The notes under the pieces: generated by a model
Told to the model about the DNA's origin: nothing
Database searches by the model: none
Seen by the model: only the letters and a program-made list of their open reading frames with translations
Position numbers and translations under genes: made by a program
Source of the DNA: Lactobacillus jensenii DSM 20557
GTDB lineage: Bacteria > Bacillota > Bacilli > Lactobacillales > Lactobacillaceae
NCBI RefSeq assembly: GCF_001436455.1
Contig: NZ_AYYU01000005.1
Location: 1 to 64,000 of the forward strand
Direction: 5' to 3'
Length of the DNA stretch: 64,000 nt
In this document: one piece after another, positions 54,371-64,000 of the stretch
Numbering within the stretch: the first letter of the stretch is position 1
Layout of the letters: each line of letters begins with the position of its first letter

Positions 54371-54374
54371 GATA

Positions 54375-54413
54375 TAAAAAATAGCCTAGTTCTATTTCGA
54401 ACTAGACTATTTT
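54375..54413 (-). terminator. Terminator of aspS
   Basis: 15-bp stem AAAATAGCCTAGTTC/GAACTAGACTATTTT (one mismatch), loop TATTTC, just beyond the aspS stop. Confidence 0.85.
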
Positions 54414-54418
54414 CTTAA

Positions 54419-56251
54419 TTATTCATGATCCTTGATGTCAGCTTCAGCTTCTTTTTCAAGTTCCTTTTGGTTATCGTCACGAACACTTCTTGCAGAAGCA
54501 GTAACTTCAATACCAAGTTCAGCCATTTGTTCATCTGAAACTGGAGATGGAGCCTTCATCATTGGTTCACTTGCACTTGCAGTCTTAGGGAAGGCAATAA
54601 CGTCACGAATGTTATCCTTACCAGTTAAGAGCATTGCAAATCTATCAAGACCAATTGCTAAACCTGCATGTGGTGGGAACCCCATGTCTAAAGCATCAAG
54701 TAAGAAGCCAAATTGTTCATAGGCCTTTTCCTTAGTAAAGCCAAGAGCCTTAAGCATCTTAAGTTGAATATCCTTCTTGTGGATACGGATTGAACCACCA
54801 CCAAGTTCGTAACCGTTTAAGATAATGTCGTAACTTCTTGCGTGAGCCTTGTGAGGTTCAGTTTCAAGAAGCTTAATACCTTCATCATCTGGCATAGTGA
54901 ATGGGTGGTGAGCTGCAATCCATTGGTCGTCACCTTCATCATATTCAAATAATGGCCAATCAACTACCCATTCAAAGTGGTAATCATCCTTAGATACCAT
55001 GTTAAGTTCAATTGCAATTGAACGTCTTAAGTAACCTAAAGCATCACAACATACCTTCCACTTGTCAGCAACGAAGAGTAATAATTCTCCACCCTTCAAG
55101 TTATAAATCTTCTTAAGTTGTTCAGCTTCACTGTCAGTAATAAAGCGGCTAACTGGACCTGAGAATTCACCATCTTCAAACTTAGCCCAAGCCAAGCCCT
55201 TAGCGTGGAAACGCTTGATGTATTCTTGCTTTTCTTCAATCTTCTTACGGCTGTATGCCTTTGCTCCGCCTTCAACAGCGATTGCCTTAACAAAGCCTCC
55301 ATCAGCAATAGCCCCTGAGAAGACCTTAAAGTCAGAATCTTTGAAGACTTCATTTAAGTCTTGAATCTTCATATCAAAACGCATATCAGGTTTGTCGCTA
55401 CCATAGTAGTTCATAGCATCGTTCCAAGTAATTCTTGGAAGTGGCAACTTGATATCTACGCCTTTAACATCGTGCATAACCTTTTGTAAAAGACGTTCAG
55501 TAATGTCTTGAACACCCTTTTCATCAAGGAATGAAGTTTCCATATCGATTTGAGTAAATTCTGGTTGACGGTCTCCACGTAAGTCTTCGTCACGGAAACA
55601 ACGAGCAATTTGGTAGTATTTGTCAAAGCCAGCACCCATTAATAATTGCTTAAACAATTGAGGTGATTGTGGTAATGCATAAAAACTACCTGGGTAAACA
55701 CGTGATGGAACTAAGTAGTCACGTGCACCTTCTGGAGTTGACTTACCTAAGTCAGGAGTTTCAATATCAATGAAACCTTCACTATCAAAGAATTCGTGCA
55801 CAGCAGTAGTAATCTTTGAACGAGTAATTAAAGCTCTTTGTAAAGTTGAACGACGTAAGTCAAGATAACGGTACTTAAGCTTAGTTTGTTCGTTAGCGTT
55901 TAAGTCATCCTTGATTTCAAATGGAGGGTTCTTTGCTTCATTTAAAACAGTAATAGTAGTTGCATCAACTTCAACTTCACCAGTCTTCATTTCAGGGTTA
56001 ACACTGCTTCTCTTAACAACCTTACCCTTAACTTCGATAACGTATTCATTACCTAAGCTGTCAGCTTTATCCATTAAATCTTTACCAGATTCATGGTTAA
56101 CCACAACTTGAACGATACCTTCACGGTCACGTAAATCGATAAAGATTAGGTTACCCAAGTTACGAACTCTTTGTACCCAGCCGTACAAAGTTACTTCTTG
56201 ATCTAAATATTGGCTGGTAATATTACCACAATAATCAGTTCTCTTGTCCAT
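54419..56251 (-). CDS. aspS: Aspartyl-tRNA synthetase
   Basis: A 610-aa class IIb synthetase of the bacterial type. The N-terminal anticodon OB fold starts [27 protein letters not shown]. Motif 2 is [24 protein letters not shown], the GAD insertion lies in the middle, and motif 3 is [28 protein letters not shown]. It begins 17 bases after hisS and shares its T-box leader. A strong terminator follows. Confidence 0.97.
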   Translation of the reverse strand: MDKRTDYCGNITSQYLDQEVTLYGWVQRVRNLGNLIFIDLRDREGIVQVVVNHESGKDLMDKADSLGNEYVIEVKGKVVKRSSVNPEMKTGEVEVDATTITVLNEAKNPPFEIKDDLNANEQTKLKYRYLDLRRSTLQRALITRSKITTAVHEFFDSEGFIDIETPDLGKSTPEGARDYLVPSRVYPGSFYALPQSPQLFKQLLMGAGFDKYYQIARCFRDEDLRGDRQPEFTQIDMETSFLDEKGVQDITERLLQKVMHDVKGVDIKLPLPRITWNDAMNYYGSDKPDMRFDMKIQDLNEVFKDSDFKVFSGAIADGGFVKAIAVEGGAKAYSRKKIEEKQEYIKRFHAKGLAWAKFEDGEFSGPVSRFITDSEAEQLKKIYNLKGGELLLFVADKWKVCCDALGYLRRSIAIELNMVSKDDYHFEWVVDWPLFEYDEGDDQWIAAHHPFTMPDDEGIKLLETEPHKAHARSYDIILNGYELGGGSIRIHKKDIQLKMLKALGFTKEKAYEQFGFLLDALDMGFPPHAGLAIGLDRFAMLLTGKDNIRDVIAFPKTASASEPMMKAPSPVSDEQMAELGIEVTASARSVRDDNQKELEKEAEADIKDHE

Positions 56252-56268
56252 CGTTAGTATTTATCTCC

Positions 56269-57549
56269 CTAAAAATTTTTCATAGCTTCGCTAATATTAT
56301 TCATTTCATCCCAGCTAAGCTTGATTTGCTTGCCGTCGGCTAAACGCTTGATTGAAACATTTCCTTCGGCAAGTTCTTTTTCACCTAAAGTGATAACAAA
56401 TTCAGCATGAACACGATCAGCCTTCTTGAATTGGTTCTTAAGCTTCTTTTGGTCAACGTCATATTGAACTCTTTGACCTTGAGCACGCAACTTACGAGCA
56501 AGTTCAACACTTTTTAAAGCTGTACCTTCACCAATATTAGTGATAAAGAAGTCAATTCCACTATCCGCAAATAATTCTGGATTTTGCTTTTCAAGAACAA
56601 GCATCAAGCGTTCTTCACCAATCCCAAAACCAACAGCTGGTGTTTCTGGGCCACCGAATTCTTCAACTAAGTGGTTGTATCTACCACCACCTAAAACAGT
56701 TGTTGGTGAAGCCCATAAATCTGTATCAGCTACCATAAATTCAAAAATAACGCCAGTGTAATAGTCAAGCCCACGAACTAAATCATCATCTAAAACATAC
56801 TTAATTCCAAGCTTATCTAATGCATCGGTGATGAACTTAAAGTTCGCTTTTGATTCATCATCTAAGTAATCGACAATTCTTGGTGCATCTGGCAAGAATT
56901 GCTTATCTTGTTCTTCTTTTGAATCAAGAATTCTCAATGGATTCTTCATCAATCTTCTTTGTGAATCTTCAGATAATTGATCTTTAACTGGGGTAAAGTA
57001 ATTAATCAAGGCATCGTGGTAGGCCTTACGAACTACTTCATTACCTAATGAGTTAATGTGAAGTTCAAAATTCTTTACACCAAGCTTATTTAATAAGTCA
57101 TTTCCCATCATGATGGTTTCAATATCAGCTAATGGATTGTTTGAACCAAAGCTTTCGCAACCAATTTGGTGGAATTCACGTTGACGACCAGCTTGTGGAC
57201 GTTCATATCTAAACATTGATTCAATGTAGTAAACATTAAATGGCTTAACTACATCAGGACCATACATTTTGTTTTCAACGTATGAACGAACTACACCAGC
57301 AGTTCCTTCAGGACGCAAGGCAATGTGACGACCACCTTTGTCGTTAAAGTCGTACATTTCTTTTTCAACCACGTCACTAGTCTCACCAGATGAGCGTGAG
57401 AAGACTTCGTAGCTTTCAAAGCTAGGAGTTCTGATTTCACGATAGTTTGCTTGTTTGAAAAAGTCACGTGCAATTTGTTCAACTTTTTCCCAATTACCTG
57501 AAACATCAGGCAAAATATCAACTGTACCTTTTGGCTTTTGTACCTTCAT
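56269..57549 (-). CDS. hisS: Histidyl-tRNA synthetase
   Basis: A 426-aa class IIa synthetase: N-terminal [11 protein letters not shown], motif 1 region [23 protein letters not shown], motif 2 [27 protein letters not shown], the histidine-specific [14 protein letters not shown] and motif 3 [16 protein letters not shown]. The C-terminal anticodon domain follows. First gene of the hisS-aspS operon, behind a T-box leader. Confidence 0.97.
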   Translation of the reverse strand: MKVQKPKGTVDILPDVSGNWEKVEQIARDFFKQANYREIRTPSFESYEVFSRSSGETSDVVEKEMYDFNDKGGRHIALRPEGTAGVVRSYVENKMYGPDVVKPFNVYYIESMFRYERPQAGRQREFHQIGCESFGSNNPLADIETIMMGNDLLNKLGVKNFELHINSLGNEVVRKAYHDALINYFTPVKDQLSEDSQRRLMKNPLRILDSKEEQDKQFLPDAPRIVDYLDDESKANFKFITDALDKLGIKYVLDDDLVRGLDYYTGVIFEFMVADTDLWASPTTVLGGGRYNHLVEEFGGPETPAVGFGIGEERLMLVLEKQNPELFADSGIDFFITNIGEGTALKSVELARKLRAQGQRVQYDVDQKKLKNQFKKADRVHAEFVITLGEKELAEGNVSIKRLADGKQIKLSWDEMNNISEAMKNF

Positions 57550-57586
57550 TAACTACACCCTTTTTATAATTAAATTTGATAAATAA

Positions 57587-57780
57587 AAAGAGCGCCTGGA
57601 AATAAATCCAAGGGCGCTCAAATAGCACGGTACCACCTTTTGCTTGCTACGATTAACGCTCGCCACACGAACCATTATCTGCTAAAGGGGTCACAGATTG
57701 CTACTCTATGTCCTTGCACCAAAACGGACACTCTCTGAAAATAAGTTTCAATCTTCAATTCTTCGTCATTGATAATTCTT
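57587..57780 (-). promoter_or_regulatory. T-box riboswitch upstream of hisS-aspS
   Basis: On the minus strand the T-box core AAGGTGGTACCGTGC (57625-57639) is followed by a terminator, stem GAGCGCC...GGCGCTC, with T run at about 57586-57620. Stem I shows the usual AGAGAG...GGTGCAAG apical features (around 57708-57736). The putative specifier, by position ahead of TTTAGC, is GAC (57690-57692), an Asp codon. CAC is not seen there. Specifier assignment is by analogy with the glyQS leader. Confidence 0.88.
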
Positions 57781-57815
57781 TTATAGCTTACTTTTTTCTG
57801 CGCTTAAAGTCAATA

Positions 57816-58256
57816 CTAATCAAGGTCCAAAACAATAGTGAAAGGGCCATCATTTTCAAGTTCAACCTTCATATCAGCTCCAAAATGACCAGTTTCAACA
57901 TGAAAGCCAATTTTTTCAAGTTCATGATTAAACTCTTGCCACAATTCATCAGCCTTTGGTGGGCGCATTGCCTTAACAAAGCTTGGACGATTACCTTTTT
58001 TTGTATCTGCTAACAAGGTAAATTGACTAACGCTGAGAATTTCACCATTTACATCAGCTAAACTCAAGTTAGTTTTACCAGCTTCATCTTCAAAAATTCG
58101 CATCTTGGCAATTTTTTGAGCAGCTTTAGCAACTACTTCTTCATTATCATCTTGGCCAATACCAACTAAAAGCAAAAAGCCTTTCTTGATTTTTCCAACA
58201 ACTTCATTATCAATTGCAACTTGTGCATGATTTACTCTTTGAATTACAACTCGCAT
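57816..58256 (-). CDS. dtd: D-aminoacyl-tRNA deacylase
   Basis: Frees tRNAs wrongly loaded with D-amino acids (and Gly-tRNA-Ala), 146 aa. It starts [23 protein letters not shown], has the catalytic [17 protein letters not shown], and ends with [10 protein letters not shown], the cross-subunit motif (usually NxGPVT; Phe replaces Val here). ATG overlaps the rsh stop (TAATG), the conserved relA-dtd pair. Confidence 0.96.
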   Translation of the reverse strand: MRVVIQRVNHAQVAIDNEVVGKIKKGFLLLVGIGQDDNEEVVAKAAQKIAKMRIFEDEAGKTNLSLADVNGEILSVSQFTLLADTKKGNRPSFVKAMRPPKADELWQEFNHELEKIGFHVETGHFGADMKVELENDGPFTIVLDLD

Positions 58257-60502
58257 TAATTATCTGACCTCTTAGTTGAATATACATCTGGTATATCACG
58301 CAAGCGACTCAATGCTTCATTTAATTGCTGAGAATCTTTAACGGTAATAGTAACGTAAATATGCGCAATATTTTCTTCATTTACTTTACCAGAGATATTC
58401 TTAATATTTTTAGTTAGACTGTTCAACTTATTAATTACATCACTAAGTAAACTAGAGCGGTTATAACCGAAAATTTCAATATTGGCGTTAAAGGTTTCTG
58501 TACGTTCGCCAACATTTTCCCAATCAACGTCAATTAAGCGACCTTCTTTAGCTGCTTCATCAGTTACGTTACGGCAATCAGTCCGGTGAATTGTAACTCC
58601 TCTACCCTTAGTGACATAGCCAATAATTTCATCCCCAGGAACCGGATTACAGCATTTAGCTAAATGAAGCATCAAGTCACTAACGCCTTGAATAACAACA
58701 CCATTATTGTGCTTCACATGCATAACTGCACGATTCGGAGTAATATTCTTTGTTTCCTCAGTAGTAGTTTGACCAGCATTAAGAATTTTTTCTTCTAATT
58801 CTTTTTGCTTTTTATTTTCTTCTTCTTTACGTAAATCTTCTGTTAAACGATTAACAATTCCAATCGCAGAAACTTCCCCATAACCAACTTGAGAGAACAT
58901 TTCATCTTCAGAATGATAGTTTAATTGATTAAGTAGCTTTTGAATGTGGTCTTTGTCAAGGTATTCCTTAGCACTCAAGCCACGCTCTCTAAGTAAGTTA
59001 GCGACGTCATTACGACCTTTTTCAATATTTTCATCTTTACGTTGTTCTTTAAGAAAACGTCTAATCTTGTTACGTGCCCGAGAAGTTTTAACCATATGAA
59101 TCCAGTCAGGAGATGGTTCTGCATTAGACTGGGTTAAGATCGAAACGACATCACCATTTTTTAGGCGGTAATCAAGTGGGACTAACTTGTCATTTACTTT
59201 TGCCCCAACAGCATGACTACCAACTTGCGTATGAATTGCATAAGCAAAATCAAGTGGAACTGATCCTTTTGCTAATTCATAAACATCTCCTTTTGGAGTA
59301 AAGACATAAACTGAATCAGAAAAAATATCAGATTTTACACTCTTCATAAACTCATCAGCGTTACTAGTTTCATCTTTTAATTCCAAAATTTCTCGGAACA
59401 TATCAAGTTTTCGACCAGCACTTGTAGCTTCAACTGCCTGAGTATCACCTTTTTTATAAGCCCAGTGTGCAGCAACCCCATATTCAGCAACTTCATGCAT
59501 TTGCTGGGTTCTAATCTGAATTTCAAGTGGCTTACCACCTGGGCCAATAATTGTGGTATGAAGTGATTGATAACCATTGGCCTTAGGAACGGCAATATAG
59601 TCTTTAAATCTTCCCGGCATTGGCTTCCATTTAGTATGAACAGCCCCAAGTACTGCATAACAATCGCGGACATTTTGGACAATTACTCGGACAGCCAATA
59701 AATCAAAAATTTCACTAAAATCTTTATGTTTATTAACCATCTTTTTATAGATGGAATAGATATGTTTTGGGCGGCCATAAATATCATATTTAATATGCAA
59801 GCCATCTAAGGTATCTTTTAAATATGTTATTGCAGTATCAATATATCCTTCACGTTCGCTACGCTTAGAATTCATCTGGTTAACAATATTGTAATAAGCT
59901 TCAGGATTTAGATAGTGCAAACTCATATCTTCAAGTTCCCACTTAATTGTCCCGATACCTAACCGGTCAGCAAGAGGAGCATAAATATCTAAAGTTTCTG
60001 AAGCAATTCGGCGTTGCTTATCTGGACGCAAATGGTCAAGGGTATGCATATTATGCAAGCGATCTGCCAACTTAACCATAATTACCCGCAAATCCTGTGC
60101 CATTGCAATCAACATTTTACGGTGATTTTCAGCAAGAAATTCTTCATGTGACTTATATTCATACTTGTTAAGTTTAGTTACACCATCAACAATAAATGCA
60201 ACATCCTCGCCGAATTCACGCTTAATATCATCATTGGTTACGGGAGTATCTTCAACTGTATCATGTAAAAATCCAGCGGCAACTGTGTCTGGATCTAACC
60301 CTAAATTTGCGACTGTCCCAGCAACTTGAGTTGGGTGAATAATATATGGTTGTCCACTTGCTCTTTTTTGACCCGAATGGGCCTTTTCTGCGTATTCATA
60401 TGCCTTTTCTACAAAAGCAAGTTGTTCTTTATTCATATACTTTTTACATGCAGAGATAACCTCTTCATGAGTCATTTCAATGTATTTAGACATCTTACTC
60501 AC
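58256..60502 (-). CDS. relA: Bifunctional (p)ppGpp synthetase/hydrolase (RelA/SpoT homologue)
   Basis: Controls the stringent response alarmone, 748 aa. The HD hydrolase domain has [14 protein letters not shown] and [12 protein letters not shown] (the HDxxED motif intact, so hydrolysis is expected). The synthetase domain has [29 protein letters not shown] and [25 protein letters not shown] ([24 protein letters not shown]), zinc-finger-like ([11 protein letters not shown]) and C-terminal ACT domains follow. Both activities appear functional. Read with dtd and preceded by a small membrane-protein gene. Confidence 0.97.
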   Translation of the reverse strand: MSKMSKYIEMTHEEVISACKKYMNKEQLAFVEKAYEYAEKAHSGQKRASGQPYIIHPTQVAGTVANLGLDPDTVAAGFLHDTVEDTPVTNDDIKREFGEDVAFIVDGVTKLNKYEYKSHEEFLAENHRKMLIAMAQDLRVIMVKLADRLHNMHTLDHLRPDKQRRIASETLDIYAPLADRLGIGTIKWELEDMSLHYLNPEAYYNIVNQMNSKRSEREGYIDTAITYLKDTLDGLHIKYDIYGRPKHIYSIYKKMVNKHKDFSEIFDLLAVRVIVQNVRDCYAVLGAVHTKWKPMPGRFKDYIAVPKANGYQSLHTTIIGPGGKPLEIQIRTQQMHEVAEYGVAAHWAYKKGDTQAVEATSAGRKLDMFREILELKDETSNADEFMKSVKSDIFSDSVYVFTPKGDVYELAKGSVPLDFAYAIHTQVGSHAVGAKVNDKLVPLDYRLKNGDVVSILTQSNAEPSPDWIHMVKTSRARNKIRRFLKEQRKDENIEKGRNDVANLLRERGLSAKEYLDKDHIQKLLNQLNYHSEDEMFSQVGYGEVSAIGIVNRLTEDLRKEEENKKQKELEEKILNAGQTTTEETKNITPNRAVMHVKHNNGVVIQGVSDLMLHLAKCCNPVPGDEIIGYVTKGRGVTIHRTDCRNVTDEAAKEGRLIDVDWENVGERTETFNANIEIFGYNRSSLLSDVINKLNSLTKNIKNISGKVNEENIAHIYVTITVKDSQQLNEALSRLRDIPDVYSTKRSDN

Positions 60503-60514
60503 CTACTCCAAAAT

Positions 60515-60889
60515 TTAGTTTTTATAAAGATTGCCCTTTAATGAGCCAAAAAATTCCATAATTAAATAAACAACAATTAAAACTAAATTATACTTAGCAT
60601 ATCGTGATAATACAACTAATAAGAATACAATTGGTAAAAATAATAGCCAATATTTTCTAAGATTTCTATCAGTAATTACCTTACCCACTTGGTAACTAAT
60701 TAAGCTATTCAAAACAATGAAAATGAAGCCTACGCGCCAAGTCAGTTTTATTTTTAATAAACTTGATCCATATGCCAAAAGAACTAATAATAAAGTCCAC
60801 CAAATCACTGGCATAAATGAATAATTATTTAACTTTTTTATCCAGCTTGTTTCTAATATTTTATTTTTGGCCAGCTGTAATTTTGCCAT
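60515..60889 (-). CDS. Small membrane protein of unknown function, 124 aa
   Basis: Three or four membrane segments (roughly residues 22-42, 47-68, 80-97, 100-116 from this start) with a basic N-terminus (MAKLQLAKNKIL) and a C-terminus ending in GNLYKN. No recognised family. ATG 60889 is preferred to TTG 60898, which lies immediately against the AAAGAG ribosome-site candidate. It stands between prmA (44 bases upstream) and relA (13 bases downstream), so it is likely co-transcribed with both. Confidence 0.7.
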   Translation of the reverse strand: MAKLQLAKNKILETSWIKKLNNYSFMPVIWWTLLLVLLAYGSSLLKIKLTWRVGFIFIVLNSLISYQVGKVITDRNLRKYWLLFLPIVFLLVVLSRYAKYNLVLIVVYLIMEFFGSLKGNLYKN

Positions 60890-60933
60890 AATATCCAACT
60901 CTTTCTGTCATAATTTCTTTTAATTCTAGCACT

Positions 60934-61878
60934 TTAATCAGGCTTACGCTCAATTAAGAGACAAACCCAGCGTCCTTCTTGCATAGTAGTTTTTACAGAG
61001 AATCCGTTATCGGCTAAGCGCTGCTTGACTTTTTCAGCTTGTAAATAATCAATTCCTGAAAAAATAACTTTACCATTTGGAGCAAGATGCTTATCCAAAT
61101 CAGGAATTAAGTCAAACAAAATTTCTGCTAAAATATTAGCTAAAATTAAATCAAATTTACCATCTACGTCTTTTAATAAGTTCGCCTTTATGACTTCAAT
61201 ATTATTTAACTTATTAAGGGCAATATTTTCATTAGCTGCTGTTACAGCTTCATCAGAAATATCAGTTGCAAGAACACTCTTAGCACCTAATTTGCTGGCA
61301 GCAATCGCTAAAATTCCTGAACCAGTCCCCACATCTAGGACCTTAACCGGCTTTGTTAGACTGCGTTCAAGCGCCATCATAACCAATTGAGTTGTAGTAT
61401 GTCCTCCTGTACCAAATGCAAGACCTGGATCTAATGTAATAACTTTTTGGTCAGGAAATTCAGGTTGATAATTTTCCCATTCAGGAACAATTGCTAAATG
61501 ACGAGAGAAATTAAGGACATGATAATATTTTTGCCAGACCTTGTTCCAATCTTCATCTTGGACATAGTCATAGCTAATCTCTTTTTTACCAGTATCAAGG
61601 CCGTAAGATTCTAGTTCTGCCAACTTGCTTTTATATTGTTTAATCAAATCATCAGGGTCACGTTCTTGATCAAAATAAGCTATGAATTCCATATCTTCGG
61701 GTAAGTTTTCTATATCATTAAAGTCGACTACAGTAGAATCATTTGCCCAGCCAGCTTGTTCAAAATCACTACGTTTTCTAGCTTCTACCCCTAATGCCTT
61801 AACTTCTTCTTGGCTAAAATAAGTTAAAGCATCTTCAATTTCATGACTAGTTTGTAATTTTATCAATAATAATTTCAT
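60934..61878 (-). CDS. prmA: Ribosomal protein L11 methyltransferase
   Basis: A 314-aa SAM enzyme that methylates ribosomal protein L11. An N-terminal substrate-binding domain (about 1-110) is followed by ITLDPGLAFGTGGHTTTQLV, SAM motif I VLDVGTGSGILAIAASKLGA, ATDISDEAVTAA and motif IV LILANILAEIL. The gene sits ahead of the small membrane protein, relA and dtd, a common Lactobacillales order. Confidence 0.97.
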   Translation of the reverse strand: MKLLLIKLQTSHEIEDALTYFSQEEVKALGVEARKRSDFEQAGWANDSTVVDFNDIENLPEDMEFIAYFDQERDPDDLIKQYKSKLAELESYGLDTGKKEISYDYVQDEDWNKVWQKYYHVLNFSRHLAIVPEWENYQPEFPDQKVITLDPGLAFGTGGHTTTQLVMMALERSLTKPVKVLDVGTGSGILAIAASKLGAKSVLATDISDEAVTAANENIALNKLNNIEVIKANLLKDVDGKFDLILANILAEILFDLIPDLDKHLAPNGKVIFSGIDYLQAEKVKQRLADNGFSVKTTMQEGRWVCLLIERKPD

Positions 61879-61943
61879 TAATCAGACTCCATTCTATTTT
61901 TGACACTACGTTTGACCATGATATGATGGTAAAGGTGATAAAA

Positions 61944-62450
61944 ATGTCAAAGAAACGTAAAAAAGATAAACTTGAAAAAACATTAGTTGAAAAAATTCTC
62001 GATCGAGAAAAAGTCCCATACGAGCAAAAAGAATTTGAAACCCATGAAGAGCATGGTGTCTTTCAAATGGATACTTCTATTTTAGAACAAGACCAACGTC
62101 TGGTCTACAAAACGCTCGCTTGTGATGGCAATAAAACTGGCCCACTTGTCGCTGTTTTACCTATTACTGAACATTTAGATCTTAAAAAATTAGCTAAAGT
62201 TTCAGGTAATAAAAAATGCGAAATGTTACCACTTAAAAAGTTGGAAAAGACAACTGGATATGTCCATGGGGCCAACACTCCTATTGGTATTCATTTTAAT
62301 GACCATTATCCAATATTTCTTGATAATAGCATGAAAAATGAAGATAAGATTATTGTTTCATCAGGTAAAGTAGGCCGAAGTGTCCAATTAAATCCTCTCG
62401 ACTTACAAAAAGTAGTTGAAGGGACATTTGGTGATTTGCTAGAAAAATAA
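61944..62450 (+). CDS. ybaK: YbaK/EbsC-type Cys-tRNA(Pro)/Cys-tRNA(Cys) deacylase
   Basis: Clears cysteine wrongly attached to tRNA-Pro, 168 aa. The INS-like editing fold shows LEQDQRLVYKTLAC with its conserved Lys, GPLVAVLPITEHLDLKKLAKVSG, TTGYVHGANTPIG and SSGKVGRSVQLNPLDL. ATG 61944 is preferred to 61923 because AAAGGTGAT lies 5-13 bases before it and the protein then starts MSKKRKKDKLEK. Divergent from prmA by about 65 bases. Confidence 0.93.
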   Translation: MSKKRKKDKLEKTLVEKILDREKVPYEQKEFETHEEHGVFQMDTSILEQDQRLVYKTLACDGNKTGPLVAVLPITEHLDLKKLAKVSGNKKCEMLPLKKLEKTTGYVHGANTPIGIHFNDHYPIFLDNSMKNEDKIIVSSGKVGRSVQLNPLDLQKVVEGTFGDLLEK

Positions 62451-62470
62451 TCACTAATATCTAATATAAG

Positions 62471-62508
62471 AAAAACAAGAGTTATCGTGAAGATAAACTC
62501 TTGTTTTT
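62471..62508. terminator. Bidirectional terminator between ybaK and the ThrE-like gene
   Basis: Stem AAAAACAAGAGTT-ATC / GAT-AAACTCTTGTTTTT, with poly-T on both sides, between convergent genes. Confidence 0.88.
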
Positions 62509-62524
62509 TTAATAGTCTTTAATT

Positions 62525-63883
62525 TTATGAGGCATGACGCCACTTGCTGTCTGTCAAAATTCTTGCAGCAATTAAGCCAAGTGGCAAAGCAATAACAATC
62601 ATAATTGCTTCAGTAGCCCAATATGCACCTAAACTTATCCGGGTCAAGCCTAAATTGAAAACTGCCCGATACATATAAAGTCCAGGAACCATGATAACAA
62701 CTGATGGCACAGTAATAGCTATTCGTGGATAACCAACTTTTTCACGAATAAATGAAGCTAATAGTCCTGAAAGCAATACGCCAACAAATGCGGCTAGGGC
62801 AGGTGGCATATGACCATAATCAACCAAGCTCAATCGTAAAGTATTCGAGATAGCGCCAATCACAGCTGTTAAAGCGGCATAATTAATTTTAGAATTGAAC
62901 ATCAAGCTAAAGCCAAATACACCACAAAAACTAGCAATTAATCTAAAAATCGTTAAATTAATTGGTGTTAGACCTAATTTTGTCATATCTCCAGGATGAA
63001 TTCCAATTAACAAAGCAGTTGCCCAACCTACAGTCGTTGCCACAATAATAATTAATAGCGCATAAGCCATTCTTTCAAGTCCTGATCGCATATCTAATTT
63101 AGACAAGTCAAGCCCTGCTGTAATAAATGGAAAACCAGGAATTACAAAAAGCATTGAACCAATATATCCAAAAATATGACTAGAACGAATATCAAAAATA
63201 AAGTGTAATAGCTGAAAGGCCAAGAAATAAGTTACACAAGCCACAAAAACTGCGGTCGCAACCTTGGCAACCATTGTAATATGCTTTTGTCCCATCTTCA
63301 TTCGTGTGTAGTTCCCACAACCTGCACCAAAGAAAGCACAAATTATTTCAGGTAAGCCTCCACCTAGTAAGAAAATAAATCCTGCACAGGCAATTGCAGC
63401 AGCTAGACCAGCAATCGCAGGAGTATATCGGCTCTTTAAATGCTCGATTTCTCCTAATCGGCGGTGAATTTGACCAATATTCCAATTTCCATCCCCTGCT
63501 TCGAATTGTCTAACAAAACGTTCCAATTCATTAAGCTTGGTCATATTAACCCCGGTTGCTGGAAGAGTTAGGGTTTGACTGTAAGATTGGTTGTTAACAT
63601 CAAAACAAGTGCAATCGATTGTTAGTAATCCAATATCAGCTGAACAAGTAATATCTAATGCACGAGCTATTGTATTCATTGAATCACGCACTCTCCAAGA
63701 TCCAGTCCCACAACTTAAAATCATTAATCCAACTCGTCCAACAATACTTGCTTTTTCTACAAGGGTTGCCTTTTTGGCTAGTGTTTCATCCTTACTCTTA
63801 AAGAATTCTTCCCATTGTATTTTCATATGGTGAGAATTCGATAAATGGTGTCCCATATCTACTTTATCCATTTCCTTTACCAT
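62525..63883 (-). CDS. Threonine/serine exporter family protein (ThrE-like, fused form)
   Basis: A 452-aa protein combining the two ThrE modules often found as separate proteins. The N-terminal soluble part (about 1-150) is DUF1212-like and includes GRVGLMILSCGTGSWRVRDSMNTIARALDI. It is followed by about ten membrane segments, including FLLGGGLPEIICAFFGAGCGNY, FVIPGFPFITAGLDLSKLDMRSGLERM and the ThrE_2-like PSVVIMVPGLYMYRA. Likely exports Thr/Ser or related amino acids, by family. ATG 63883 overlaps the stop of the citG-like gene, with AAGAAGG upstream. Confidence 0.88.
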   Translation of the reverse strand: MVKEMDKVDMGHHLSNSHHMKIQWEEFFKSKDETLAKKATLVEKASIVGRVGLMILSCGTGSWRVRDSMNTIARALDITCSADIGLLTIDCTCFDVNNQSYSQTLTLPATGVNMTKLNELERFVRQFEAGDGNWNIGQIHRRLGEIEHLKSRYTPAIAGLAAAIACAGFIFLLGGGLPEIICAFFGAGCGNYTRMKMGQKHITMVAKVATAVFVACVTYFLAFQLLHFIFDIRSSHIFGYIGSMLFVIPGFPFITAGLDLSKLDMRSGLERMAYALLIIIVATTVGWATALLIGIHPGDMTKLGLTPINLTIFRLIASFCGVFGFSLMFNSKINYAALTAVIGAISNTLRLSLVDYGHMPPALAAFVGVLLSGLLASFIREKVGYPRIAITVPSVVIMVPGLYMYRAVFNLGLTRISLGAYWATEAIMIVIALPLGLIAARILTDSKWRHAS

Positions 63884-64000
63884 TAAATTATACCTTCTTC
63901 CAAGGCCACAAAAATCGTTATGATTAATAAATCAGCACAGCCACCTAGACTGTAGTTTCTTTCAGAAAAAAGGTTGTCAAGATTTTTCAAATAGGCTAAA
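63883..64000 (-). CDS. C-terminus of a CitG/MdcB-type triphosphoribosyl-dephospho-CoA synthase
   Basis: Only the last 39 codons are inside the window; the gene continues beyond the right edge. They read ...NLDNLFSERNYSLGGCADLLIITIFVALEEGII, matching the CitG family ending (xNLSPGGSADLLAxTxF). The family makes the prosthetic-group precursor of citrate or malonate lyase acyl carrier protein. The stop TAA overlaps the next ATG (TAATG), so it is coupled to the ThrE-like gene. Confidence 0.7.
   Translation of the reverse strand, partial: LAYLKNLDNLFSERNYSLGGCADLLIITIFVALEEGII

Noticed and set aside
63591-63833. Plus-strand reading frame opposite the ThrE-like gene
   Set aside because: It is fully antisense to a well-supported gene and lacks a ribosome site.
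62525-63883. Splitting the ThrE-like protein into two genes as in many bacteria
   Set aside because: The frame is continuous through both modules, with no internal stop or good internal start; it is a natural fusion.

Overview
The window looks like chromosomal DNA from a Lactobacillus in the strict sense (the acidophilus/gasseri/johnsonii/crispatus group). The DNA is AT-rich. An exported protein with SLAP-like repeats sits at the left edge. Isoprenoids come from a mevalonate cluster, recombination from the RexAB form of AddAB, and two aminoacyl-tRNA synthetase operons carry T-box leaders. The blocks ypsA-gpsB-rnpB-rlmL facing recU-ponA, and dinG-ypmB-asnS-dnaD-nth, are classic Firmicutes arrangements. 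The species call is inference. I see no prophage, insertion sequence, CRISPR array or tRNA gene.

Layout. 1-5 kb: a truncated SLAP-like surface protein gene with a poly-G tract in its promoter, a degenerate nuclease/transposase-like ORF, coaBC, a metallophosphoesterase and an rlmL-type rRNA methyltransferase. 5-9.5 kb: rnpB, gpsB and ypsA, facing recU and ponA. 9.7-16.6 kb: an AAC(3)-family acetyltransferase, nth, dnaD, asnS, ypmB, dinG. 16.6-23.6 kb: addA and addB (rexAB). 23.7-27.7 kb: mvk-mvaD-mvaK2-fni on the plus strand, the complete route from mevalonate to IPP/DMAPP. 27.8-30.9 kb: an overlapping three-gene operon (RsmF, a MacB/FtsX-like membrane protein, a methyltransferase-like protein). 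30.9-36.0 kb: lepB, a small helical protein, a CPBP protease, and a GntR-regulated ABC cluster with three paralogous permeases. 36.3-45.2 kb: pepT, nif3, trmK, rpoD, dnaG, glyS, glyQ under a Gly T-box. 45.3-49.6 kb: recO, era, cdd, ybeY, phoH, yqeY, rpsU. 49.7-54.2 kb: a PPSRP regulator, a YitT protein, msrA, msrB and a short ABC exporter preceded by three 40-bp direct repeats. 54.4-61.9 kb: aspS and hisS under a T-box, dtd, a RelA/SpoT homologue, a small membrane protein, prmA. 61.9-64 kb: ybaK, a ThrE-like exporter and the tail of a citG-like gene.

Most of the window is housekeeping: translation, DNA repair and recombination, cell wall and isoprenoids. Most genes lie on the minus strand and adjoining ones often overlap by 1-17 bases, so long operons are likely. 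A theme runs through it: Nth and RexB have both lost the cysteines that hold a [4Fe-4S] cluster in their relatives, and isoprenoids are made without the Fe-S enzymes of the MEP route, as expected of an organism that does without iron.

The least explained signals are (a) the G7 tract inside the promoter spacer of the surface-protein gene, a candidate phase-variation switch; (b) three contiguous 40-bp repeats just upstream of the promoter of the orphan ABC exporter; (c) the methyltransferase-like / MacB-like / RsmF operon; and (d) a perfect 14-bp palindrome in the rpsU leader.
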